A stretch of DNA of 64,000 nucleotides, taken from contig NZ_LR593886.1 in assembly GCF_901538265.1 (NCBI RefSeq), forward strand, positions 2,170,001-2,234,000, read 5' to 3'. Below, piece after piece: positions 8,573 to 17,729 of this stretch (position 1 is the first letter of the stretch; each line of letters begins with the position of its first letter). This DNA is from Gemmata massiliana. Its GTDB lineage: Bacteria > Planctomycetota > Planctomycetia > Gemmatales > Gemmataceae. The position numbers and the translations under genes are program-made. Under the pieces are notes generated by a model, which saw only the letters and a program-made list of their open reading frames with translations, had not been told where the DNA came from and searched no databases.

Positions 8573-8895
8573 CCGAAGCTGAAGTTTTGTCTTGTCCATC
8601 CTTCAACCTGGTCCCTCGCGCGCTGCAAGTAATCCTGCGCGTCTACCAGGGGGCCGGCAATTGCGTCGGCCGCTTTGTCGCCAATCTTCCCGGGGGTATC
8701 TTTTATCGCTTGGGCAATGCCGGCTGGAAGCTCTTTAATCGCTGTCTTAATAAGCTTGAATTCATTGTAAATGTGCTCTACTTTTTCATTCAAAAGCTTT
8801 GTCGCGGTTGCCGTTTCTTGCGCCGGATTCGCTCCGGTACCCAGCGAGTAGGCACTCACGAGCGCTTTCCGGAGCACATCGTCGATATTACTCAC
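8566..8895 (-). CDS. Small alpha-helical protein coupled to the tape-measure-like gene
   Basis: Start GTG 8895 overlaps the TGA of the upstream gene (GTGA), so translation is probably coupled. The 109 residues are mostly helical and Ala/Lys rich, with no signal peptide or TM segment. I know no family. Being coupled to a tape-measure-like protein suggests a phage-tail or related particle function. A longer reading from 9012 only adds frame-overlap residues and was not used. Confidence 0.5.
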   Translation of the reverse strand: MSNIDDVLRKALVSAYSLGTGANPAQETATATKLLNEKVEHIYNEFKLIKTAIKELPAGIAQAIKDTPGKIGDKAADAIAGPLVDAQDYLQRARDQVEGWTRQNFSFGQ

Positions 8896-9771
8896 GCTCG
8901 CATTCCGCACCGCACCGCGGCGCCGGTGCTGGAGCCGGGGCGCGTGCCCGGTTCGTTCGGCAGGTCGAGGCCCACGAGCGCGAGTATTTCTCGCACCGCT
9001 TCCGCGAGCCATTTCGTGAGATCGCCGATGGCGCGCCCGAAAGCGACCGTATACGTTACGGTCATCTCCAGCGGGCCATGCGTTCCGACGAGTGCGTTCG
9101 TTACCCCACCCACCACATCAATCAACAAGTCACCTAGCGGCTGTAGTGCTTTCATGAAGGCGTCGAGCGCTTCGCCTACTATGGCGAACGAAGTGCCCAC
9201 GCTGCTGCCGAACTTCGCCAACTGGTTTCCGGCGCGCCCGAACCATTCGTTCGCCGTTTCGAGTGCGCGAAGAAATGGCTCCATCGCCCGCGCCGCTGCG
9301 GCTCCCATCTGCCCCACAAATCCAATGGAATCGGCCGTGTTCCTTACGGACTTGCTCACGAGGTCGAGAACGGGCGCGAGCGCCTGCCCGATTACGGCGT
9401 GCAGGTCGTCCAGAGCGTTACCGAACTTCTGCACGCTCGCAGGATTGGCGAGCTTGACCAGTTGGCTTATCTCCTTGCCGAAGTCAACGAGCGCCTTGGT
9501 CGTGTTCGGGACAAGCAGCGTGAGATCCTTTGTGATCTTCGCAATTTCCGCAAGCGGCCCGGCGAGTTGCTTAAATCCTTGTCCGGCTTGGCCGACGACG
9601 GTGGACGTATCTTTCAGAAGCGGGGCAACTTCCTTCATTGCGTTGGTAAACTTCTCGATCCCCGCGAATGCCTGCGGGTATTGAGATGCAGCGCCCGTAG
9701 CGGCGCCAAGTCTGCCCGCAGCAGCGCCTGCCGCACCCAATCGTCCCACCGCCGCCGCACCTGCTGCCAAA
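8892..9771 (-). CDS. Phage tape-measure-like helical protein, probably 5'-truncated
   Basis: About 292 residues from a TTG near 9771; the frame opens after a stop at 9822-9824 and no better start exists. The N-terminus is Ala/Gly/Arg repeats. The rest is long amphipathic helix with repeated hydrophobic segments (LLIDVVGGVTNALVG, MGAAAARAMEPFL), the look of a tail tape-measure segment. Genuine tape-measure proteins are much longer and have tail genes around them, which are absent here, so this is probably a fragment of a lost prophage or tail-like particle. Family call is tentative. Confidence 0.45.
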
Positions 9772-10077
9772 CCTGCCCTATCCGCGCCCCGCCGTGCTCG
9801 AGTGTCGTCCCGGCCACCGTATCAGCGTTGCACCACGCAGGGGAACTCGGGATCGCGTAACGGCCGGCGAACCACGCCGTAGTTGGACGAGGTGTGCAAC
9901 ACCGTGAGACCCACAAATCTCAGATCCGCAGGCCCAGGAATTGGCGGAACATCCTGTTTCTGAGCCGACTTCGTAAGAGGAGACGATCAAACGATTAGGC
10001 GTGTTGGGGTGACTTGTGAGAACTGTGTTCGATCAAAAAACTGAATTTTCGGGCGGCCCCGGCTTCGGCGGGCAATT

Positions 10078-13000
10078 ATGGGGAAGAATACCAACCACTC
10101 GGAGACCCGTGGCGTGACTCACCCCGTCCTTGTTCGTCACCTGCAGAACACGTCTCGGGTAGGTGTGCCCGATGCGGACCTGTTGGACGCTTACACGCGG
10201 CGCCGCGATTCCGAAGCGTTTGCGGTTCTGGTCCGTCGCTATGGGCCGCTGGTGTGGAGCGTGTGCCGGCGGCAGTTGCGCGACACGTCGAGTGCGGATG
10301 ATGCCACCCAGGCCACGTTCCTGGCACTGGTTCGCCGCGCCCGGTGGGTGCGGGCCGCCACACTGGCCGCGTGGCTGGTTGGTGTCGCGCGCCGGACCAG
10401 CCGGAAGATGCTACTCAGCGATCTCCGCCGCCGGCGCCGCGAGGCGACCGCTCCGCCATCGCCGGTCGTCCAGCCCGATACGGACATGAGCGTGCGGGAT
10501 CTCCTGGCGGTACTCGATGAGGAAGTGGAGCAGTTACCGCTTCACTACCGCTCCGTGCTTTTGGCCTGTTACTGGCAAGGTCAGACACAAGCCGAGACCG
10601 CCCACCAACTCGGGCTCTCGGCGGCCTCGGTGAAGGGGCTTTTGGAGCGCGGCCGCGCCAAGCTGCTCGATCGTCTGCGCCGGCGCGGTGTGACGGCTGA
10701 TGTGGCTCTGCGTGGAATGTTGGCCGCACCGCTCGCCCTGGCGGCGTTGCCCGACCGTCTCCGTTCGCAAACCACGACCCTCGCCCTGACCGCGAGTGTG
10801 GGAACCGGGTGGGCGCCCACCGCGCTCGTTGGGCTCGTGGCCGGGGTCGTTGCGGCCATAGTGGGGGTGACACTGGCACAATCCGAAGGCGCGTCGCCCC
10901 CGCCCGCCGCGATTGCTCCTACTGCCGTAGCGGCCCGTTGGGGCGCGCCGCCAATGGCGACCGATGTGGATGACGACCCCTTGCCCAAGAGCGCCATCTT
11001 GCGGCTCGGCACGAGCCGGTTCAAGCACCCGGGCAACGCCATTGAACTGATTCTGTCGCCCGACGACAAAACGGTCGTCGCATACGGCGGTCAGTGGGTC
11101 ACGGCTTGGGACGCCTCGACTGGGAAAAAACTGTGGACGGCACCTTCTGCTAATTCGGGCGGGGGTGGAACTGCGGGGGAACGGCTTCTAGTCGCGAGTC
11201 CGGATGGGAAGCGGGCAATCTGGGTGGGCGCACGCGACCGTCTCGAAATTGCCGATATCGCATCCGGCAAATGCGCCCAAATCTCGGTGAAGGGCGAACC
11301 CAAGAATTTGCGGGTTACGGCCGTCGACATTTCACCCGGTGGTAACTCACTGGCCGTCGGCACGTCGATCGGAGTGTACCTCACCGACCTCACGGGAGCG
11401 GTGCACCAGAAGATCGCCAATCCCGGAGGCAAGCCCGCTTTCGGCGCCAACGGCAATGACCGGCTGTTGTTCGGTGGGGACTACAGTTTCGTCCGGTACG
11501 CACCGGGCGGCAAGCGGCTCGCGGTCGTCACTAGCGACGCCCCCAAAAGCCTGCGGTTCTGCGACCCGGACACGCTCAAGGAGCAGAGCCGGATCGAGCT
11601 CACGGCGTACCTGGTGCGGCTGGCGTTCTCGCCCGACGGCTCGCGGGTTGCGGTGACGGAGCGGGATAACGCGGTCCGCGTGTACGAAGTGGCCGGGGGT
11701 AAGCGCGTACACGATTGGGCCGTCAAGCTCAATAACCCCTTCGAGAACTACACGTCTGCCGTGGCGTGGTCGCCGGACGGGAAGTGGATAGCCGCAGGGG
11801 CAACCGACCACGCCATCTACCTGTGGGACGCGGTCACCGGAAAAGAAGCCGGTCGGCTCACGGGGTCCGGCTGGTACCCGTGGGGGTTGTCCTTCTCGTC
11901 CGATAGTAACGTGCTATTCTCGACCGGGTGGGACGGCGTCGTGCGGCGCTGGGACGTGGCCGCGGCCAAGCAATTGCCATTACCCAACGGAGCGGTTCGG
12001 GGCTCCGATGTTGTTGCGGCGTCACGGGACGGCTCCCGAGTGGCGTTCGCGACCGAGACCGACGAAATTCACATCGTGGATGTCGAGACGAAAAAGGAGG
12101 TGCAACGGCTCAAGGCGGCCGACTGCGGCGTCAGCCGCATGGCCTTCTCGCCCGACGGCAAGTACCTCGCGATTGGTGGCAGTCACTTGACCCAAGTTAA
12201 CGTGGTCCTCTGGAATCTGGCTACCGGCACGGTCGCCCGCCGCTGGGACTGGGAGAAGGGACGCGATCCACACGCGGCCGTGGAAGATATCCAGTTTTCA
12301 CCCGATGGCAGCCAGATCGCGGCGGTAGTATTTCGCCAGCACGCAGCTCATGTCCTGACCGTTCGCGAGGGCGCCCGCCAGGTTCTTCCGCACCAATACA
12401 TCTACGGTCTCGACTTCGCGCCGGACGGGACGATGCTCGCGACGGTCGGCTGGGATCGAGTGATTCGACTCTGGAACCCGAAGACAGGTCAGGTGGCGCG
12501 CCAAGTTGAGGTTCCCAGCAAAGACAAGCACGACGACGTGCGCATGTACGCCGTCCGATTTTCACCGGACGGACGCACGCTCGCCACCGCGCATATGAGA
12601 GCACACGTCTCGCTCTGGGATGTCAAGTCGCTCCAGAACAAGAGCCGCTTCGAGATCGGCGACTTCAGCCGTAACGCGCTGGCCTATTCTTCCGACGGGT
12701 TGCGATTGGCGACGGGCAACTACCAAGGTGTTGTGGTTTGGGACGCCCAAACCGGGGCCAAGCTCTGGGACCGCGGCAACATGGGGGACTCGGTTTACAC
12801 TGTCGAATTTGGCCGAGACGGGCGGAACGTGCTCGCCGGCGGCAACGGCGTGGGTTACCTCTGGGACACGCGGCCGGGTGACCCGCCACGAAAAGAACTG
12901 CCCGGCCTTTGGGCCGACCTGATCGGCGACGAGGCCGTGGCCGCCGACCGCGCGTTTTGGGCGCTCGCCGAGCGGCCCGCAGAGGTCGTTCCGCTTCTCG

Positions 13001-13389
13001 CGACAAAAACAGCGGTCCGAACCGCGCGCGAGGTGAACGCGGACCAAGTGGCGAAACTAATCGCGAAACTAGGGGCGGATGATTTCAAGACGCGTGAAAC
13101 CGCTGAATCCGAACTGGCGAAGCTCGGTCCCGGGGCTCAGCCGCAATTGGTGAAAGCTCTCTCCGTGAGCGATTCACCCGAGGCACGACTGCGGCTCGGG
13201 CGGTTGCTGGCCCGTACTGCGGATAGCGATACTACTCGCCGCCGCTATCAGCGACTTACGGCTCTCCTGGGGCAGATCGACACGCCCGAATCGCGGAAGT
13301 TGCTCCGCACGTGGGGCGACACTGCGGTCGATAGCCTCTCTGAGTACGCCACCGCGGCGTTGAAGCGGTGCAGCTCGAGGCAGCCTTAA
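10078..13389 (+). CDS. ECF sigma factor fused through a TM helix to a WD40 propeller
   Basis: 1103 residues. About 33-120 is sigma70 region 2 (DAYTRRRDSEAFAVLVRRYG, DDATQATFLALVR) and about 142-205 is region 4 (LPLHYRSVLLACYW, a Q-T-Q-A-E-T-A helix, then SAASVKGLLERGR). A TM helix lies at 248-268, then a Pro/Ala linker. A propeller of many WD40-like blades (FSPDG....A..D..I.LWD) spans about 310-940, and a helical HEAT-like tail spans 965-1103. This fusion class is known from Gemmata-like planctomycetes. The likely topology puts sigma in the cytoplasm and the propeller outside as a sensor; release of sigma would need proteolysis or conformational change (inference). No separate anti-sigma gene is adjacent. 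Confidence 0.9.
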   Translation: MGKNTNHSETRGVTHPVLVRHLQNTSRVGVPDADLLDAYTRRRDSEAFAVLVRRYGPLVWSVCRRQLRDTSSADDATQATFLALVRRARWVRAATLAAWLVGVARRTSRKMLLSDLRRRRREATAPPSPVVQPDTDMSVRDLLAVLDEEVEQLPLHYRSVLLACYWQGQTQAETAHQLGLSAASVKGLLERGRAKLLDRLRRRGVTADVALRGMLAAPLALAALPDRLRSQTTTLALTASVGTGWAPTALVGLVAGVVAAIVGVTLAQSEGASPPPAAIAPTAVAARWGAPPMATDVDDDPLPKSAILRLGTSRFKHPGNAIELILSPDDKTVVAYGGQWVTAWDASTGKKLWTAPSANSGGGGTAGERLLVASPDGKRAIWVGARDRLEIADIASGKCAQISVKGEPKNLRVTAVDISPGGNSLAVGTSIGVYLTDLTGAVHQKIANPGGKPAFGANGNDRLLFGGDYSFVRYAPGGKRLAVVTSDAPKSLRFCDPDTLKEQSRIELTAYLVRLAFSPDGSRVAVTERDNAVRVYEVAGGKRVHDWAVKLNNPFENYTSAVAWSPDGKWIAAGATDHAIYLWDAVTGKEAGRLTGSGWYPWGLSFSSDSNVLFSTGWDGVVRRWDVAAAKQLPLPNGAVRGSDVVAASRDGSRVAFATETDEIHIVDVETKKEVQRLKAADCGVSRMAFSPDGKYLAIGGSHLTQVNVVLWNLATGTVARRWDWEKGRDPHAAVEDIQFSPDGSQIAAVVFRQHAAHVLTVREGARQVLPHQYIYGLDFAPDGTMLATVGWDRVIRLWNPKTGQVARQVEVPSKDKHDDVRMYAVRFSPDGRTLATAHMRAHVSLWDVKSLQNKSRFEIGDFSRNALAYSSDGLRLATGNYQGVVVWDAQTGAKLWDRGNMGDSVYTVEFGRDGRNVLAGGNGVGYLWDTRPGDPPRKELPGLWADLIGDEAVAADRAFWALAERPAEVVPLLATKTAVRTAREVNADQVAKLIAKLGADDFKTRETAESELAKLGPGAQPQLVKALSVSDSPEARLRLGRLLARTADSDTTRRRYQRLTALLGQIDTPESRKLLRTWGDTAVDSLSEYATAALKRCSSRQP

Positions 13390-13604
13390 ACGCCGCACGG
13401 CGAGTGGACTTCTTCGCACGTACCAAACCGGTCGCACAGTGCGGGTTCGCCGACGTGAACGTGCTGCGGCGCATCTTCCAATGGTGCCTCGGGGTGCCCC
13501 GCGCCCGTCCTGTTCCTTACACGCCTCTCCAATTTGGCATTGGCGCCCTGACGAGTTTACGATCAAATCTCGCCGCTCGATGGGTTCAATTCTCGGCAAC
13601 GTAA

Positions 13605-13873
13605 ATGATGGGGTGCATCACGCCCCGCGCGCCCAAGCTCACGACGCGGTTGGTGAAACTGAAGGCTGCGTGCGAGGCGCTTGCGATCTCACGACGGTGG
13701 TTTTGGGAGACGTGGCACTCGACATTCACGGACCCGCGACCAGCCGACCAGCCGACCAGCGCAAGCGATTCGAGCGCAAGGTCTACGAGGACGAACTCGC
13801 CGTCGCGGTCAACGAGGCATCGCGGGGCAGGGCGGCGGTGCCGATGTCCCGCCGCACGATGGGTCGACTGTAG
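13605..13873 (+). pseudogene. Small HTH/excisionase-like gene, frameshifted by an 8-bp duplication
   Basis: The frame from ATG 13605 reads LVKLKAACEALAISRRWFW, a helix-turn-helix start, then loses sense after TDPRPADQ. The continuation RKRFERKVYEDELAVAV is in another frame, ending at TAG 13871-13873. The switch falls in a tandem 8-mer (GACCAGCC, nearly three copies, 13738-13760). Removing one copy restores a single 86-residue frame. No integrase gene is adjacent, but it belongs to a cluster of small mobile-element regulators. Confidence 0.65.
13738..13760. repeat. Tandem 8-bp repeat at the frameshift
   Basis: GACCAGCC occurs at 13738-13745 and 13746-13753, and GACCAGC(G) at 13754-13760. Loss or gain of one unit moves the HTH gene in or out of frame, so this could be a simple mutation or a phase-variable tract. 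Confidence 0.8.
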
Positions 13874-13891
13874 GCCACGGAGGTCGAACTC

Positions 13892-14011
13892 ATGCCACGG
13901 AAGGCACCGGTTTACATCCCCTTTGAACCGCACCCACGCGACTTGCCCTCGGAGCAATTAGCCGCGAAGGGCGCGATGAGCTCGAACAGTGCGCGGACTT
14001 TTTATGCGTGA
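13892..14011 (+). CDS. 39-residue small ORF upstream of an excisionase-like gene
   Basis: ATG 13892 to TGA 14009-14011. The stop overlaps the next ATG (TGATG), typical of translational coupling. The N-terminus (MPRKAPVYIPFEP) is protein-like; the second half shares DNA with a longer frame of the downstream gene. It may be a leader peptide or the start of a gene split by a frameshift. Confidence 0.35.
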   Translation: MPRKAPVYIPFEPHPRDLPSEQLAAKGAMSSNSARTFYA

Positions 14012-14130
14012 TGAGGCGGACGATTGAGACGTTCATCGCATCTGGCGAGTTGCAGTCTGCCAAACTCGGTCGGCGCCGTGTGGTGTACCGCGTCGGTGCG
14101 GAACTGTACCTCGCTCAACGGAGGGCTTAA
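14011..14130 (+). CDS. Excisionase-type MerR-like HTH protein
   Basis: From ATG 14011 (39 residues; GTG 14008 possible) the product contains FIASGELQSAKLGRRRVVYRV and ELYLAQR, the wing and recognition part of excisionase/HTH_17 DNA-binding domains. The first helix appears in the same frame upstream of the ATG (DELEQCADFL), so the gene may have a truncated or unusual start. Expected role: recombination directionality factor or regulator of a mobile element. Confidence 0.5.
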   Translation: MRRTIETFIASGELQSAKLGRRRVVYRVGAELYLAQRRA

Positions 14131-14133
14131 GAC

Positions 14134-14459
14134 GTGCCGTCTCCCATCCTCGAAGCGGTGCGGGTCGGCCTGGCTCGCATCTCGTCGCTCGCTCCGGGCG
14201 GGAGGGCGCGACGAAGTCCCACCGCACGACAGTGCTCCGCTGGATTACCCGCGGTGTGTCAGTTCGTGGTGTGAAAGTAAAACTCGAAGCGGTGCGGGTC
14301 GGCGGGAAGTACGTGACCAGCCTTGAGGCTTATGAGCGATTCGTGACTGCTTGCAGTGCCGGTGCAGGTCTGGCAAAACCGGAACGCACACCCGCGCAGA
14401 TGAAAAGAGATGCAGCAAGAGCAGACAGGGAGCTCGACCGCCTAATGGCTCTCAAGTGA
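14134..14459 (+). pseudogene. DUF1580-like HTH protein with frameshift
   Basis: The 5' part (GTG 14134) reads EAVRVGLARISSLAPGG. The 3' part, in another frame, reads TTVLRWITRGV...LEAVRVGGKYVTS.EAYERF and ends at 14459 with a helical tail (RDAARADRELDRLM). Together they match the small planctomycete DUF1580-type DNA-binding proteins found in integrated elements. The shift lies in a G-rich run near 14200. The 75-residue C-terminal frame (GTG 14232) may still be translated. Confidence 0.5.
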
Positions 14460-14628
14460 CTACGCGGCTGACAAAGCGTCGGGTAGCTGTTGATCCTACC
14501 CGTGCTACCCGTCGTATGCCGTCACTACCCGTAATCCTCGGTAAATCTCGCTTCGGTTAAGCGCTCTTGCAATGGGTGCTCAACTCGCTAAAGTGCTTGA
14601 ATTCCAAGCCATTGAACCACTTTGCTTG

Positions 14629-14687
14629 AGTAGCTGATTTCGCTTCATAAGCGAGGAGTCGTGGGCTCAATTCCCACCCCCGCTACT
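14629..14687 (+). other. tRNA-like fragment (CAT anticodon arm plus T arm), possible attachment-site relic
   Basis: A TCGC-TTCATAA-GCGA hairpin (14640-14654) matches an anticodon arm with CAT, followed by a perfect T-stem GTGGG/CCCAC (14661-14677) and a 3' side GCTACT pairing with AGTAGC at 14629-14634. A D arm is missing and the T loop is atypical, so it is not a working tRNA. Elements that integrate into tRNA 3' ends leave such copies. Confidence 0.4.
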
Positions 14688-14762
14688 GCGACAAGTCGAA
14701 CGTAACTAATAACTGACAAAGCAGTTAGGATTGCCGTTAGATGGTCCGGCGTCACGAGAACC

Positions 14763-15029
14763 TCACCGGCGAGTCGAGCGCAGAACCGCCACCTTCTTGG
14801 TGAACGCGAGTCGGGCGATCTCTTTCTTCTTGGCCGCCAGACGTGCTGAGTACTCACGGTGGAACCGTTGGACCGCGGCCATCGTGGAGCACCAGCCGGG
14901 CAGTTTGTCATTGATCCCGTCCAAGTAACCCCCGCTCCGCCGTTCGGTAATCCAACGGACGATCGCAAGCGGGCTCACGCCGGCCACGCCGATCAAATCG
15001 TAAGTGGCAAGGGTAAAAAACGTCAACAC
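14763..15029 (-). CDS. Small HTH/DUF1580-like protein
   Basis: 88 residues. PLAIVRWITERRSGGYLDGI then CSTMAAVQRFHREY resembles the DNA-binding small proteins of planctomycete integrated elements (a W-containing recognition helix, a wing, then a substrate-naming strand). It ends with a basic tail. The N-terminal residues look atypical and the IS5 remnant begins about 40 bases upstream, so the native 5' end may be missing. Confidence 0.4.
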   Translation of the reverse strand: MLTFFTLATYDLIGVAGVSPLAIVRWITERRSGGYLDGINDKLPGWCSTMAAVQRFHREYSARLAAKKKEIARLAFTKKVAVLRSTRR

Positions 15030-15066
15030 ACCCTACGTAGGAGTTCGCCCACGAAAGGGGTGGGAC

Positions 15067-15910
15067 GTGGCAATTTCACGAGCAACCGTGGTGGAGGACT
15101 TTCGGATTCCCGAGGCGTTGTGGGCGCGCCTCGAACCCCTCTTGCCTCGGGTCCGTCGGTCCCGCGAGGGCGGGCGCCCGCCCTCGCCCCAACGTAACGT
15201 TCTCGACGGCATCTTCTATGTCTTGCGGACCGGATGCCTGTGGAAGGTGGCCCCGCCCGAGTTCGGTTCCAGGAGCAATCTGCACCGGTACTTCCAGTGG
15301 TGGCCGAAGCGAGGCATGTTTCACAAGTTGTGGCAGGCGGCACTCCACGAGTACGACCACCGAACGGGCATCGTGTGGGACGGGCGGAGCATCGACGGGA
15401 GCGTGACCAAAGCTCCTCTACGGGGGAAAAAGACGAACAAGAATCCCACGGATCGGGCCAAGGTTGGCACCAAACGCTCGGTTTTGACCGACGGCCGTGG
15501 GGTGCCGGTGGGGTCTGAGGTGGCCGGGGCCAACCGACCCGATATGAGACTTGTCGAGACGACCCTAGAGAGCATTCCCGTCGCGCACCCCGAGCCCACG
15601 GAGACGAATCCGCAGCACCCGTGTGGGGACAAGGGGTAAGACCGTCCCCTCGGTCCGCGCATTGGTCGCCGCGTGGGGGTACACGGCCCAACATCCCGGT
15701 CAAGAAGTCCAAGGGAGCCGAACCCGTCAAGCGAGAGAAAATCCCCGGTTATCGCGCGCGGCGGTGGATGGTCGAGCGGACGCATAGTCGGAACCTCCTT
15801 CTCCCAGCGGATACTGATCCGCTGGGAGAAGGAGGCTCCGAACTACAAAGCCTTCCTCCACTTCGCCTGCGCCTGGATCACGTACCAGGTTGCAGGAGTT
15901 TTGGGATAGG
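15067..15910 (+). pseudogene. IS5-family transposase, broken by a stop and frameshifts
   Basis: From about 15067 the frame gives a typical IS5/DUF4096 N-terminus (IPEALWARLEPLLP, GGRPP..QRNVLDGIFYVLRTGC.W) and the first catalytic region with DGRSIDGS and GAKVGTKR-like residues. At 15637-15639 DKGY reads DKG-stop (TAC to TAA). The remainder (IPGYRARRWMVERTHS, then LIRWEKEAPNYKAFLHFACAWITYQ) is spread over two further frames. The transposase is therefore inactive. No convincing terminal inverted repeats were found. Confidence 0.8.
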
Positions 15911-16183
15911 CTTTTAATATACGTTGTTCGGGATGGCGGGTGGCGCGACCGCGACCGAAGGTCCGCTCAGTTCTTCACGTGCAAAACTTTGCTCGCGGCC
16001 AAATAGCCCCGGAAGGGGTTGGTCGAGGGCGAGGCGGGTCAATGCCCCAAAAACGAGTCCAGCTCACCTCGATGACAGCGGATACTTCCGCACGCGCGTA
16101 CAGTCGCGGCTCACTGTAAACGGTGCGCGCGGCGAGTTCTTAAGTTGTCGTTGTCAAGACGTGCGTCAAGTGGCGCGGTAGTA

Positions 16184-17071
16184 TTACCCCGGCTTACAAG
16201 CACGCAACAACGACTCCCGCCGCCGCCGCAACTGCGCGCGCACTTCGGCGTGTTCCTCGGCGAAGTGCGCGCGGCCGCGCACAGGTGCTCGCTGGCGTGG
16301 TGGATGTCCAAGATACCGGCCACGCCCGGCAGGTGTTCGGCCAACGGATTCCAGATCCACTTCGCGCCATCCGCCAGAACCGTGACCGAGCTCGTATCGC
16401 TCAATCCCAACCGCACCGCCATCTGCCACCAACCTGGCCCCAACTGCTCGCTCGTGCGGATCGCCGCTTGGATCACCTGCGCGTACGGCTTGGGCCGGTC
16501 GCGCTGTTGCCATGCTCCACCGACCGGCTTGCCCCGGTTGCGCTTGGCGAAGATCGACAACCGCATCTCGCGCCACCCACGGGTCGTGTGGACCGTCGTC
16601 CCGTCGGTCTGGAACTCGACCGCGCCCCCGGCCGCGCGCCGCGCCTCCCGGGCGTGTGGGTCGTCACGTTGCCAATCGCGCGTGGCCCCACCGTGCTCGT
16701 GACACGCGGCGCGGATCGTGTTGTCCCAGGCTACAAGCCCACAGACTCCTTGAGGTTGGAACTGGCCCGGTCGAACGACCAACTGGCTCCGGCCAGACAC
16801 AGCAGGCGCTGGGCACCGGAACTGACGAACCCACCGACCCCGGGGCGCTCGTCGGGTGGGTAGTGGGAACTGTTGCACGCCGGGCGCACCGGATACGCGC
16901 GCGGCAGGCGGACAATTTCGGCGGTCGGGACGGATCGTTGGGCGTGCCCTTTGTTGCGGGCGCGTCGTCGGCATTAGGAACAGAGGCGGGTCGCCGCCCC
17001 TTTTTTCTAGTCCGGCAAACGTGACCGGATGAGCTTGTTTTCGAGGGCTTTCGGGTCGCCGTCGGGGTCAC
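16184..17071 (-). pseudogene. ISKra4-family transposase, multiple frameshifts
   Basis: The middle part is diagnostic: EFQTDGTTVHTTRGWREM, FAKRNRG, then VTVLADGAKWIWNPL and GILDIHHASEHLCAAAR. The C-terminal helix (EEHAEVRAQLRRRRESLL) is in another frame, and the N-terminal Cys-containing region is spread over two more frames back to about 17071. The catalytic Asp of VLADGAKW is intact but the ORF is not. Confidence 0.75.
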
Positions 17072-17163
17072 GCCGGAACCGTCGGCGGGGCTTGTGCTGA
17101 ATCTTGTGTCAGGGAGGCGGGATGGTTATTCCCCATCCTTCTTCCCTTACGGAGATTGCGGCA

Positions 17164-17715
17164 ATGGATGTAATTCTCAAGGGCCAAGCCGAGAAGTTCG
17201 CCAACGAACGGGCCGCGCGGTGACCACACTCGACGACCTCAACGGGCTGATGCGGACCATGATGAAGACCGCCCTGGAACGCATGCTCAACACCGAGATG
17301 GACGTCCACCTCCACGGGCGCGGGGCTACGGAACCAAGTCACGCGCCCGCACCGAGCGGCCCGTCGACCGGCGCGCCCTCGACCGCGCCCAAGAACCGTC
17401 ACAACGGACATTCCAAGAAGACCGTGGGCCGCGATATGGGCGCGTTCACCCTCAAGACCCCGCGCGACCGCAACGGCACGTTCGAGCCCCCGTCGATCGC
17501 CCAGGAAGCTTGTGGCGGAGCGAGACCGAGGGCGCAAGGTGCAACGGTGCATCGTGCATCTGGTGCGCGCGGCGCGGAAGTACACGACCGAGACCGACGG
17601 CCGTGACGTTGCGGCGGACCTGAAGACGATCGCCCCGTCGGCGCGGTGCTGGAGGCCGAAGAGGCGCTCAAGGCGTTCGGTGCGAAGTGGGACGGGAGTT
17701 CGGCCGGGGCACCTC
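17164..17715 (+). pseudogene. IS256-family transposase with internal deletion
   Basis: An N-terminal block (DDLNGLMRTMMKTALERML, then HNGHSKKTVG and TPRDRNGTFEP) is followed directly by a block that belongs more than 150 residues further on in the family (RKVQRCIVHLVRAARKY, then VAADLKTI and EALKAFGAKWD). The catalytic core between them is deleted, and frames change at about 17222 and 17500. It ends at the start of the secreted-protein gene. Confidence 0.8.
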
Positions 17716-17729
17716 GTGAGGAGTTCGAG

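Noticed and set aside
14629-14687. Functional tRNA-Met gene
   Set aside because: No D arm and an atypical T loop; only a fragment can be supported.
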